From positions 1-49,449 of the forward strand of contig CALVWI010000014.1 in NCBI GenBank assembly GCA_944367045.1: a stretch of DNA of 49,449 nucleotides, written 5' to 3'. The notes beneath the pieces are model-generated. The model was not told the origin of the DNA. It made no database searches and saw nothing but the letters and a program-made list of their open reading frames with translations. The translations under genes and the position numbers were made by a program. This document shows, piece by piece, positions 32,158 through 40,200 of this stretch (its first letter is position 1; the number at the start of each line of letters is the position of its first letter). This DNA is from an uncultured Clostridia bacterium (GTDB lineage Bacteria; Bacillota; Clostridia; Christensenellales; Borkfalkiaceae).

Positions 32158-32928
32158 TCAGTGCGTCCGCTTGTACTCTGCGAGGCGGAAGCGCGGCACT
32201 CTCCCGTCGATGTTATAGATCTGCGTGAGCGGCACCCCCACCCGCCTGATCTGTTCCTCGGCGAGGGCGATGTCCCCGATGCGCCCCGGGGAATGGGCGT
32301 CCGAATTGACGACGAACTTCACCCCCGTCGCGGCGGCCTCTGCAAGCTCCTCGTCCGTGAAGTGCGTCTTCTTGCCGCTGATCTCGAGATATGTACCATA
32401 GTCGCGGCAGCACTTGGCGACCTCCTTGACGTCCGCAAAGCAGTGGTAGTTGAGGTGCGTCAGAATGTCGATGGGGTTATTCTCGATGGCGAGGACGAAC
32501 GCCCGCGTCGTCTCGCGGAAGATGCGCTCACTAGGCTTGATGCCCGCACGGTAGCGGAAGGCCTCCCAGCCGCCCTCCCAAAAGGAGGAAAAGTCACGGT
32601 ACTTGACGACGGGGTGGAATCCGACGAGATAGACGTCGAAGTCGTCGTAGTCCGCCTCGGTGAGCTCGCACGCCCCGTCGAGACTCAAGATGTTCTCCTC
32701 GATGCCGCGCAGCACGGGAAGGCCGGTCTGTCTGCCCGCCTCGTCGATGTCGGAAAAGTACTGCTCCTTCTCCTTCCGCTTGACGCCGAAGATGACGTGC
32801 GAATAGCCGTGGTCGGTGATGGCGATGCCTTTGAGGCCCCGCTCCTTGGCCGCGAGCGCGTTCTCGAGCGCAGTCGATTTCCCGTCCGAATATTTGGTGT
32901 GGGTATGATAGTCAAATGTCAGCTGCAT
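32158..32928 (-). CDS. PHP-domain phosphoesterase
   Basis: A 256-residue PHP protein. Metal ligands are seen in DYHTHTKYSDG, AITDHG, GIEENIL, HLNYH and NSDAHSPGRIGD. It resembles YcdX/histidinol-phosphatase-like PHP enzymes; the physiological substrate is unknown. The ATG at 32928 has GAAGGAAACA before it. It sits between murB and whiA. Confidence 0.88.
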   Translation of the reverse strand: MQLTFDYHTHTKYSDGKSTALENALAAKERGLKGIAITDHGYSHVIFGVKRKEKEQYFSDIDEAGRQTGLPVLRGIEENILSLDGACELTEADYDDFDVYLVGFHPVVKYRDFSSFWEGGWEAFRYRAGIKPSERIFRETTRAFVLAIENNPIDILTHLNYHCFADVKEVAKCCRDYGTYLEISGKKTHFTDEELAEAAATGVKFVVNSDAHSPGRIGDIALAEEQIRRVGVPLTQIYNIDGRVPRFRLAEYKRTH

Positions 32929-32959
32929 TGTTTCCTTCTCGGGCTCCCCGGTATGGCGG

Positions 32960-33844
32960 TCACGGGAGCCTTCGTATCTCTTCTCGAAGCAAAATGCCCC
33001 TCTCTTCATATACGCGTCTCTTGACGAGGGCGATGAGCGCGGAAATCTCCGAGGACGTCGCCCCCTCGTTGATAATAAAGTTGGCGTGAAGTTCGCTCAC
33101 CCTCGCCCCGCCGACGGACGCCCCCTTGAGGCCGCACCCGTCGATGAGCGCCCCCGCGCTCCTTCCTTCGGGGTTGACGAACACGCACCCCATGCTCCTG
33201 CCCTTGGGGAGCGATGAGCGCTTCAGACGGAAGTAGCACCGCCTCCGCGCAATTTCCTCGGGAAAGCTCTTTTTGAGGCGCAGTTTGACGGAAACGACGG
33301 CGAGACGCTCTTGCAGGAAGATGCTGTCCTTCTCCGAAAAACGGCACTCTTTGTTCGTGAGCACGAACGTCCTCCCCGCCTCCGCGCAGGTGACGCTCTC
33401 GACGAGGTCGCCGATGTGCCCCTCCTTCACGCCCGCGTTCATGGCGGCGCCGCCCCCGACGGTCATGGGGATGCCCGTCAGAAACTCCGCGCCCGCGAGC
33501 GTCCGCGCCTCCAGCTCCTTCAAGAGCCGCCCGCCCGTCACGCCCGCACCGATGCGCACCGCCGTCCTCTCTGCCTGAAATTCCTGCATGCGGGAAAAGC
33601 GGATGACGACGCCGTCGAAGAGGCCGTCCTGCGGCAGCACGTTGGCACCCGCCCCCAAAAAGCAGCAGGGAATGTGCTCCCGCTTCAAAAAATCCATGAG
33701 AAGGGCCAGCTCTTCCCCGTCTTTCGGGGATGCCCACGCCGCCGCGGTCCCGCCGCAGCCGATCGTGGTGTGCCGCGCAAAGTCAAAATATTCTCCCGCC
33801 TGAAGGCGCGGAAAACGCTCTTTCAAACACAAGTGGAGCGTCAA
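32960..33844 (-). CDS. murB: UDP-N-acetylenolpyruvoylglucosamine reductase MurB
   Basis: A 294-residue FAD enzyme of peptidoglycan precursor synthesis. FLGAGANVLPQDG and GIPMTVGGGAAMNAG bind FAD, and NPEGRSAGALID plus ARVSELHANFI mark the substrate domain. In the motif that normally reads GSVFKNP the sequence is GCVFVNP, so the conserved Ser that donates the proton is Cys220 here. The start is TTG at 33844, with AAGGAG nine bases before it. Confidence 0.93.
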   Translation of the reverse strand: MTLHLCLKERFPRLQAGEYFDFARHTTIGCGGTAAAWASPKDGEELALLMDFLKREHIPCCFLGAGANVLPQDGLFDGVVIRFSRMQEFQAERTAVRIGAGVTGGRLLKELEARTLAGAEFLTGIPMTVGGGAAMNAGVKEGHIGDLVESVTCAEAGRTFVLTNKECRFSEKDSIFLQERLAVVSVKLRLKKSFPEEIARRRCYFRLKRSSLPKGRSMGCVFVNPEGRSAGALIDGCGLKGASVGGARVSELHANFIINEGATSSEISALIALVKRRVYEERGILLREEIRRLP

Positions 33845-33884
33845 ATACTGTCTCTCCTTATTTTACCACATTTCGCGTCTGATT

Positions 33885-34763
33885 TCAAATACTTTTCAGG
33901 TATTTCTCAACATCTTCCCCCGACCGCGCCGCGTGCGCCAATTTGTCGAGCGCCTCCTCCGAGGAAAACACGCTCACCGTGCGCTCCGCTTTTTTCTCGG
34001 GCGGGGACATGCCGATCTCATTGAGCCGCCCCTGCGTCTCAGGCGAGAGCAGCGCCTCGACGAACGCCATCGCCTCCTCCCGCTTCTCCGCGGAGAGGAT
34101 CCCGACGTACTGATATAGGTCGTTGTATTCTTGAAGGGGACGCGCCTCCACGCTCACGCCGCGCGCCGAAAAGCGGCAGATATCCCGCTGCGTGCCGAGA
34201 AGATAGCGGTATTTCCCGCTCAAAAACCCCGTGTAGGCCGCAATGCTCTCGACTTCCTCCCCCTCGACGCCATGAAGGCGCGCTGCCACGCACGAAAGAT
34301 TCTCCCCGCCGACGGAGACGGCCGTCCCGCCCTCCCCCTCGAAATCGGTGAGCGAAAAGAGATAGTACCCGCCCATGCACCACGGAACGGCGAGCGTCTC
34401 GCCCCCGAGGCTCCCGCCCGCAGAGGAATACGGCAGGGGCAGCAGCCGCTCGGTGAATTCGGCAAGGCCGATGCCGAAGGAGAGAACATCGGGGCAATCT
34501 CCCTCCTCAAAGGCCGCTTTCGCCCCCTCGAGGGTATAGCTCGTGACGAGGTAATATGCCTCCTCCCCCTGCAGCGAGCGGGCGACGCTTTGCAAAAAAG
34601 ACGTGCGCGAGCCCTTCCCGCCCTCAAAGGTATCCACGTTCCACACCCGCACCACGGTGCGCGCCGCAGCCTCGCCCCTCTCCCCGGGGAGAAGGACGAT
34701 GACGAGCGCGACGAGCAAAACCGCCCATGCCGCCCCGCGCCGCAAGATACGCCAAACTTTCAT
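33885..34763 (-). CDS. Exported solute-binding-like protein
   Basis: A 292-residue protein with a basic N-terminus (MKVWRILRRG), one hydrophobic segment (about 10-25) and no lipobox, then a domain that looks like a type 2 periplasmic binding protein: VRVWNVDTFEGG, PDVLSFG, and EAMAFVEALLSPETQGRLNEIGMSP at the end, the common signature of ABC binding proteins. No transporter genes adjoin it. The start is uncertain: AAAGG touches the ATG at 34763. Substrate unknown. Confidence 0.7.
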   Translation of the reverse strand: MKVWRILRRGAAWAVLLVALVIVLLPGERGEAAARTVVRVWNVDTFEGGKGSRTSFLQSVARSLQGEEAYYLVTSYTLEGAKAAFEEGDCPDVLSFGIGLAEFTERLLPLPYSSAGGSLGGETLAVPWCMGGYYLFSLTDFEGEGGTAVSVGGENLSCVAARLHGVEGEEVESIAAYTGFLSGKYRYLLGTQRDICRFSARGVSVEARPLQEYNDLYQYVGILSAEKREEAMAFVEALLSPETQGRLNEIGMSPPEKKAERTVSVFSSEEALDKLAHAARSGEDVEKYLKSI

Positions 34764-35043
34764 CCTTTCATTGTATGATGCGCCCCTCGGCAAAATACCC
34801 CCGAGCCGCGCCCGTTCCCCCGAAGCCTCCTTCAAAAGCACAAAAAAAAACAGGCCCGCTCCCGAAGAAGAAGGCCCCGCCCGCCGAGACGGGCTCTATA
34901 AAAAAGCGTTTCCGCTGTGACAGCAGTTTGTGCAGCTATCCAAAAGCTATACATCGTTTTGCAACCGAGCCGCCCGTCCATCGCCCGCGCCAAACGCAAC
35001 CGCTCGAGCCCGCTCCACCTGCCATTTCACCGCCCGTGCCCCA
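34764..35043. other. Gene-free stretch before the solute-binding-like gene
   Basis: No supportable gene. On the minus strand a hairpin (GCCCG/CGGGC, about 34880-34900) is followed by a second GC-rich arm (about 34843-34860) and a run of nine Ts. The first arm can pair either with its near neighbour or with the later arm next to the T-run, so an attenuator is possible. No convincing promoter was found. Confidence 0.35.
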
Positions 35044-35070
35044 CAAAAAAAGCCCCTTGACGGGGCAAAA
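35044..35070 (-). terminator. Terminator of the DUF1540 gene
   Basis: Minus strand GCCCC-GTCAA-GGGGC followed by TTTTTTT, immediately after the stop codon. Confidence 0.85.
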
Positions 35071-35072
35071 CG

Positions 35073-35231
35073 TTATCTTCTCTTCTGGTAGCTGTCGCAG
35101 CAAGTGCAGTGCTGAGCATCGCAGGTGTTGCCGACGTGGATAGTCTCCAGCTCGCAGTGGCAGCCGTCCACGTTGAACTTGCACTCCGAAACGCCGCACG
35201 AAACGCCGCAGTTGATCATATTGCGATCCAT
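35073..35231 (-). CDS. Small Cys-rich DUF1540 protein
   Basis: A 52-residue protein too short for many gene finders: MDRNMINCGVSCGV at the start, then CKFNVDGCHCELE, TIHVG, and CDAQHCTCCDSY, nine Cys in all. The spacing matches DUF1540, a small metal-binding domain common in spore-forming Firmicutes. AGGAGGTG lies 5-6 bases before the ATG at 35231, and a terminator follows. It diverges from rplI. On the minus strand upstream there is TGATAA, 16 bp, CATAGTA, loosely like a SigF/SigG promoter; this is weak evidence. Confidence 0.85.
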   Translation of the reverse strand: MDRNMINCGVSCGVSECKFNVDGCHCELETIHVGNTCDAQHCTCCDSYQKRR

Positions 35232-35251
35232 AATTCACCTCCTACAAACGT

Positions 35252-35280
35252 TACTATGCGCAAAAGCCGAAAAATTATCA
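35252..35280. repeat. Degenerate half copy of the dispersed repeat, copy D
   Basis: TACTATG-CG-CAAAA-GCCGAAAAA matches the right half of copies A and B with a 2-bp insertion and a 1-bp deletion. It lies in the promoter region of the DUF1540 gene. Confidence 0.5.
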
Positions 35281-35289
35281 AAAACCCCG

Positions 35290-35318
35290 TTGACAAAGCC
35301 CCCGCACTTTGATAAAAT
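35290..35318 (+). promoter_or_regulatory. Promoter of rplI
   Basis: TTGACA (35290-35295) and TAAAAT (35313-35318), 17-bp spacer, 20 bp before the start codon. Confidence 0.85.
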
Positions 35319-35338
35319 ATATCAAAAGGAGAACGATC

Positions 35339-35782
35339 ATGAAAGTTATTTTGAAAGCAGATGTAAAGGGCACCGGCAAAAAAGGCGACCTTGTAGAAGT
35401 TTCCGACGGTTACGCGCGCAATTTCCTCCTCAAGAAGGGACTTGCGGACGTTGCGACATCGAGCGGCATCAACGAGATCACGCAGCGCCGCATCGCCGAG
35501 GAATATCACCGCGCCGAGTACGTCAAGGCGCAGAAGGAGCTCGCCGCAAAGCTCAACGGCCAGGAAGTCACCGTCGCCATCAAGGCGGGCGAGAACGGCA
35601 GGGTGTTCGGCTCCGTCACGACCGCGCACATCGCCTCCGCCCTTGCGGGTGCGGGCTACGACATCGACAAGAAGAAAATTTCCTTGAAGGAGAACATCAA
35701 GAACATCGGCGATTTCGAGGCCGAGGTGCGCCTCATGGAGGGCGTCGTCTCCAAGATCAAGGTGAAGGTCGTCGCGGAATAA
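35339..35782 (+). CDS. rplI: 50S ribosomal protein L9
   Basis: A 147-residue protein of normal length for bL9. The N-terminal domain reads MKVILKADVKGTGKKGDLV and DGYARNFLLKKGLA, followed by the long connecting helix and the C-terminal rRNA-binding domain. AAGGAG at 35326-35331 sets the start. In many bacteria it follows rpsF-ssb-rpsR or dhh genes; here it is a single-gene unit with its own promoter and terminator. Confidence 0.97.
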   Translation: MKVILKADVKGTGKKGDLVEVSDGYARNFLLKKGLADVATSSGINEITQRRIAEEYHRAEYVKAQKELAAKLNGQEVTVAIKAGENGRVFGSVTTAHIASALAGAGYDIDKKKISLKENIKNIGDFEAEVRLMEGVVSKIKVKVVAE

Positions 35783-35812
35783 GCCCGCGCGAACCCCGCA
35801 AGTACACACGAG

Positions 35813-35839
35813 CGGCGGAGATTTTCTCCGCCGTTTTTT
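35813..35839 (+). terminator. Terminator of rplI
   Basis: CGGCGGAGA-TTT-TCTCCGCCG followed by TTTTTT. Confidence 0.92.
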
Positions 35840-35861
35840 GCTGCCGTTTTTAGATAAAAGA

Positions 35862-35888
35862 AGGGCGCTCCCACGTTGGGAACGCCCT
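35862..35888. terminator. Second hairpin, likely terminator of the hydrogenase operon
   Basis: AGGGCG and CGCCCT plus TCCCA/TGGGA pair around CGT with a C/A mismatch. On the minus strand it is followed by TCTTTTAT, and it lies after the hydrogenase stop with repeat B in between. Confidence 0.65.
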
Positions 35889-35899
35889 ATTTTGCGTAT

Positions 35900-35948
35900 T
35901 ATGTCACGCATAGTACTATGCAAAACGCCGAAAAACGCGTTTTATTCA
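35900..35948. repeat. Dispersed palindromic repeat, copy B
   Basis: A 49-bp element that differs from copy A (16822-16870) at only 4 positions. It contains the 14-bp perfect palindrome GCATAGTACTATGC (35909-35922) and the AAAACGC/GCGTTTT hairpin. It lies in the untranslated tail of the hydrogenase gene. Confidence 0.85.
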
Positions 35949-35964
35949 AGTACTATCTTGAAAT

Positions 35965-37476
35965 TTAGGGAAGCTGGATCTCGTAGAGCTCCTTGGGCGG
36001 GATCTTGTTGGTGGAATCCTGCACGAACTTCTGCACGGCCTGAGCGCCCTTCTCGACGGGGATATTCACGCCTGCACCCGCGACACAGCCGCCGAAGCAG
36101 CCCATGCCCTCGATGAGGCAGCCGTTCTTCTTGCCCGCCTTTGCAAGCATGAGCATCTTCTTGCACTCCACGAGCCCTTCCGCGTGTTCGATCTTGACCT
36201 CGACGCCGGGGTAGTACTCGCGCACGCACTGCTCGATGGCGGACGCAACACCTCCCGCAACGGCGTATCCCCTGCCCGCGCCCGAAGCGTCGTGGATGGG
36301 ATCCTCCTTGGTGTAGGTGTTGAAGTCGATGCCCGCAGCCTCGAAGATGGCGGCAAGCTCCTCGAACGTAATGACGAAGTCGACGTCGGAGCGCACCGTC
36401 CTTCTCATCGCCTCGAGTTTCTTCGCAGCGCAGGGGCCGATGAAGATGACGCGCGCGTTTGGCATCTTCTGCTTGACGGAACGCGCCGTTGCCACCATGG
36501 GCGTGAGGGCGCTCGAGACCTTGTCCACCATGTCGGGGAACTGCGTCTTTGCGAGCATGCTCCACGCGGGGCAGCAGGAGGTGAGAAGGAAGGGAAGTTT
36601 GCCCGTCACGACCTCCGTCGCATAGTGATGCGCCTCGGTGGAAGCGCCCACGTCCGCGCCGTGCGCGACCTCAAACACCTCCTTGAAGCCGAGGTCCTTG
36701 AGGGCGGCCTTGATGCGCCAGAGCGTCGCCTTGGGGCCGAACTGCCCGACGATGGCGGGCGCGACGATCGCAACGACGTTGTCCCCTCTCCGAATGGCGC
36801 GGCCGAGCTGGAAGATCTGCGACTTATCGGCAATGGCGCCGAACGGGCAGCTCACCATGCACTGGCCGCAGCCCACGCACTTCTTGGGGTCGATGGAAGC
36901 TCTCCCCAGCTCATCGCTCGAGATGGCCTTGACGCCGCACGCATCCGAGCAGGGACGCACCTTGTGGGCGATGGCGTCGTACGGGCAGGCGGCCTTGCAC
37001 TTGCCGCACTTGATGCACTTCTCGCGGTCGATGACCGTCTTTCCGTCCTTACCGATGGAGATGGCTCCCTTGGGGCAGACGGACATGCACGCGCGCGAGA
37101 CGCAGGCGCGGCACTGGTTGCTCACCTCGTAGACGTTGTCCTCGCACTTGTCGCACGCCGAGGGAATGACCTGCATGAGCGGGGGTTCGTAGTATTTGTC
37201 GGAAATGTTGCTCGCGTCGAGGCCGGCCGTGATGTGGACGGGCTTATCCTGCGGGCGGAGCGACATGCCGAGGGCGAGGCGCACGCGCTCGGAGGCGATG
37301 GCGCGCTCGCGGTAGATGCTCTCGCGGTACTGAGGCACCTCCGTCGGGGAGATGATGTAAGGGATCGCCTCGATGGCGCTGTTGAGGTCCTCGTCCGCCA
37401 CGTTATAGGCGACCTTTGCGACCTCGACGAAGATCTTTCTTCTCAGTTTCGTGACCGAAGTATTGATACCTCTCAT
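35965..37476 (-). CDS. Monomeric [FeFe] hydrogenase, group B-like
   Basis: A 503-residue iron hydrogenase. Residues 108-215 hold several Cys clusters, including two CxxCxxCxxxCP ferredoxin sites (154-164 and 200-210). The H-cluster motifs are TSCCPAW (299-305), GPCAAKKLE (347-355) and EGMGCFGGCV (456-465). They differ from the canonical group A forms (TSCCPGW, MPCxxKxxE, MACPGGC) and resemble group B enzymes of clostridia. It disposes of reducing power as H2 using reduced ferredoxin. It follows adhE in the rex operon; a perfect hairpin but no T-tract lies between the two genes. Confidence 0.92.
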   Translation of the reverse strand: MRGINTSVTKLRRKIFVEVAKVAYNVADEDLNSAIEAIPYIISPTEVPQYRESIYRERAIASERVRLALGMSLRPQDKPVHITAGLDASNISDKYYEPPLMQVIPSACDKCEDNVYEVSNQCRACVSRACMSVCPKGAISIGKDGKTVIDREKCIKCGKCKAACPYDAIAHKVRPCSDACGVKAISSDELGRASIDPKKCVGCGQCMVSCPFGAIADKSQIFQLGRAIRRGDNVVAIVAPAIVGQFGPKATLWRIKAALKDLGFKEVFEVAHGADVGASTEAHHYATEVVTGKLPFLLTSCCPAWSMLAKTQFPDMVDKVSSALTPMVATARSVKQKMPNARVIFIGPCAAKKLEAMRRTVRSDVDFVITFEELAAIFEAAGIDFNTYTKEDPIHDASGAGRGYAVAGGVASAIEQCVREYYPGVEVKIEHAEGLVECKKMLMLAKAGKKNGCLIEGMGCFGGCVAGAGVNIPVEKGAQAVQKFVQDSTNKIPPKELYEIQLP

Positions 37477-37506
37477 ATAACTCTCCTTATTTTTTCAGCC
37501 GAATTC

Positions 37507-37530
37507 GGGGCAGAGGAACTCCTCTGCCCC
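37507..37530 (-). other. Perfect hairpin between adhE and the hydrogenase gene
   Basis: A 10-bp stem GGGGCAGAGG/CCTCTGCCCC with a 4-nt loop. No T-run follows on the minus strand, so it is more likely a processing or mRNA-stability element than a terminator. Confidence 0.6.
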
Positions 37531-37551
37531 GCCTTTGGCCGAACGTTTTTG

Positions 37552-40164
37552 TTACTTTCTGCCGTAGTAAGCGTTGAGATACATCTGCTTGATCTCGCTC
37601 ATGAGCGGGTATCTCGGGTTAGCGCCCGTGCACTGATCGTCGAACGCATCCTCGGTCATCTTGTCGAGACGGTCGAGGAACTGCTCCTCGGTGACCTTGC
37701 CGGCAAGCGCTTCCTGGATGGTCTTGGGCTGGCCGATCGCAGCCTGCAGCTCGTGCAGCTTTGCGATGAGCGCTTCGACGAGCTCGTCGTCGTTGGCACC
37801 CGTGCAGCCGACGTAGCGGGCGACGTCCGCATAGCGCGCCTTGCACTGAGGATAAGCGTACTGAGGGAAGGTGCCCATCTTGGTGGGAGCATCCGAGCTG
37901 TTGAAACGGATGACCTCTTCGAGCATGAGCGAGTTCGCCATGCCGTGAGGGATGTGCCAGTAGGAGCCGAGCTTGTGCGCCATGGAGTGGCAGACGCCGA
38001 GGAAGGCATTCGCGAATGCCATACCTGCCATGCAGGATGCGTTTGCCATCTTCTCACGCGCCTCTGCGTCGTGCGCGCCCTTCTCGTATGCGCGGGGCAG
38101 GTACTCGAAGATGAGGCGGGCAGCTTCCTTTGCGATGCCGTTCGTGAAGTCGGTCGCCATGACGGAAGCGATGGCCTCGAGCGCGTGGCTCATTGCATCG
38201 ATACCCGAGCAGGACGTGAGGCCCTTGGGGATGCTCATCATGAGGTCCGCATCGATGATGGCCATGTCGGGCATGAGCTCATAGTCTGCAAGAGGATACT
38301 TGGTGCCCGTCTGCTCGTCGGTGATGACGGCGAAGGGCGTGACCTCGGAGCCCGTACCTGCCGTCGTGGGGATGGCGACGAAGAGCGCCTTGTCGCCCAT
38401 GTGAGGGAAGGTGTAGACTCTCTTGCGGATATCGATGAAGCGCATTGCCATGCCCTGGAAGTCGACTTCGGGGTGCTCGTACATGACCCACATGATCTTC
38501 GCAGCGTCCATGGGCGAACCGCCGCCGACTGCGATGATGACGTCGGGCTGGAAGTCGCGCATCTGCTTGAGGCCCTCGTTCGCGCAGGCGAGCGTAGGAT
38601 CGGGCGTGACGTTGAAGAAGGTAGCATGGGTGATGCCCATCTCGTCGAGGATGTTCGTGATCTTCTTGGTGAAGCCGCTCTGATAGAGGAATCCGTCGGT
38701 GACGATGAACGCCTTCTTCTTATTGTAGACCTGATGTCCGAGTTCCTTGAGGGCAACTCCGAGGCATCCGCGCTTGAAATAGACCTTTTCGGGAGCTCTG
38801 AACCACAGCATATTTTCCTTCCTTTCCGCAACGGTTTTGTAATTGATGAGGTGCTTGACGCCGACGTTCTCCGAGACGGAGTTGCCGCCCCACGAGCCGC
38901 AGCCGAGGGTAAGCGAAGGCGTCATCTTGAAGTTGTAGAGGTCACCGATACCGCCGTGCGAAGAAGGCGTGTTGATGACGATACGGCAGGTCTTCATGAC
39001 GGAGCGGAAGCGCTCGATCTTGTCCTGACCGGTCTCGACGTTGACATAGAGCGAGGAGGTGTGACCCATGCCGCCGTCACGGATGAGGTGATCGGCTTTC
39101 GCGATGGCGTCCTCGAAGTCCTCTGCCTTGTACATGGCGAGGACGGGCGAGAGCTTCTCGTGCGCGAACTCTTCGGAGATATCGACGGACTCGACTTCGC
39201 CGACGAGCACCTTGCTGCCTTCGGGAGCCGTGAAGCCCGAAAGCTCCGCGATCTTGCAGGCGGTCTGGCCGACGATCTTGGAGTTGAGCGCGCCGTTGAT
39301 GATGATGGTCTTTCTCACCTTGTCCGTCTCTTCGGGGGTGAGGAAGTAAGCGCCGCGGAGCGCCATCTCCTTCTTGAACTCATCGTAGACGTCCTTCAAA
39401 ACGATGACGGACTGCTCGGATGCGCAGATCATGCCGTTATCGAACGTCTTGGAGTGCAGGATGGAGGAAGCCGCGAGCTTGATGTCCGCGGAGGAATCGA
39501 CGACTGCGGGCGTGTTGCCTGCGCCGACGCCGACTGCGGGCTTGCCGGAGGAATAAGCAGCCTTGACCATGCCGGGGCCGCCCGTCGCGAGGATGAGGTC
39601 AGCCTCTCTCATGATCATGCCGGAGAGCGGCACGGTGGGCTGATCGATCCAGCCGATGATGTCCTCGGGAGCGCCCGCCTTGACGGCTGCCTCGAGAACG
39701 ACCTTCGCCGCCTCGATGGTGCACTGCTTTGCACGGGGGTGAGGCGAGATGATGAGCGCGTTCCTCGTCTTTAAGCAGATGAGGCACTTGAAGATCGCGG
39801 TGGACGTGGGGTTGGTCGTGGGAATGACCGCAGCGACGACGCCGACGGGCTCAGCGATCTTGGTGTAGCCGAAGCCCTCGTCGCGCTCGATGACGCCGCA
39901 GGTCTTGACATCCTTGTACTTGTTGTAGATGTACTCGGCCGCATAGTTGTTCTTGATGACCTTGTCCTCCACAACGCCCATGCCCGTCTCTTCGACGGCC
40001 ATCTTCGCGAGAGGAAGACGCATCTTGTTCGCGGCAACAGCAGCGGCAAAGAAGATCTTGTCCACCTGCTCCTGCGTGTACGTTGCGTACTTCGCCTGAG
40101 CAGCCTTGACGCGCGCCAAGAGCTTTTCGAGCGATTCCTCATCGTTGACGATAAAGTCCTTCAT
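37552..40164 (-). CDS. adhE: Bifunctional acetaldehyde-CoA/alcohol dehydrogenase AdhE
   Basis: An 870-residue fusion. The N-terminal aldehyde dehydrogenase half (about 1-440) has the catalytic Cys in NGMICASEQS; the C-terminal iron alcohol dehydrogenase half (about 455-870) has GGGSPMDAAK for NAD and Fe-binding His in AMSHALEA and GVCHSMAHKLG. It reduces acetyl-CoA to ethanol with two NADH. GGAGGTATCAC precedes the ATG at 40164. It lies 36 bp after rex, without a visible promoter of its own. Confidence 0.97.
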   Translation of the reverse strand: MKDFIVNDEESLEKLLARVKAAQAKYATYTQEQVDKIFFAAAVAANKMRLPLAKMAVEETGMGVVEDKVIKNNYAAEYIYNKYKDVKTCGVIERDEGFGYTKIAEPVGVVAAVIPTTNPTSTAIFKCLICLKTRNALIISPHPRAKQCTIEAAKVVLEAAVKAGAPEDIIGWIDQPTVPLSGMIMREADLILATGGPGMVKAAYSSGKPAVGVGAGNTPAVVDSSADIKLAASSILHSKTFDNGMICASEQSVIVLKDVYDEFKKEMALRGAYFLTPEETDKVRKTIIINGALNSKIVGQTACKIAELSGFTAPEGSKVLVGEVESVDISEEFAHEKLSPVLAMYKAEDFEDAIAKADHLIRDGGMGHTSSLYVNVETGQDKIERFRSVMKTCRIVINTPSSHGGIGDLYNFKMTPSLTLGCGSWGGNSVSENVGVKHLINYKTVAERKENMLWFRAPEKVYFKRGCLGVALKELGHQVYNKKKAFIVTDGFLYQSGFTKKITNILDEMGITHATFFNVTPDPTLACANEGLKQMRDFQPDVIIAVGGGSPMDAAKIMWVMYEHPEVDFQGMAMRFIDIRKRVYTFPHMGDKALFVAIPTTAGTGSEVTPFAVITDEQTGTKYPLADYELMPDMAIIDADLMMSIPKGLTSCSGIDAMSHALEAIASVMATDFTNGIAKEAARLIFEYLPRAYEKGAHDAEAREKMANASCMAGMAFANAFLGVCHSMAHKLGSYWHIPHGMANSLMLEEVIRFNSSDAPTKMGTFPQYAYPQCKARYADVARYVGCTGANDDELVEALIAKLHELQAAIGQPKTIQEALAGKVTEEQFLDRLDKMTEDAFDDQCTGANPRYPLMSEIKQMYLNAYYGRK

Positions 40165-40200
40165 GTGATACCTCCGATATATTTGCTTTTTAATATTGCC

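Noticed and set aside
33860-33888. Promoter for murB (TTGAAA, 17 bp, TAAAAT on the minus strand)
   Set aside because: Spacing is ideal, but the predicted transcript start would remove most of the AAGGAG ribosome binding site, so the element may be coincidental. Not listed as a feature.
36184-39774. A very long plus-strand open frame antisense to the hydrogenase and adhE genes
   Set aside because: It is a shadow of GC-rich codon use on the other strand; the adhE and hydrogenase frames are unmistakable, and the antisense protein has a low-complexity composition without any known motif. The same applies to the long antisense frames at 22939-25374, 27750-30986, 40952-43717 and 46597-49419.
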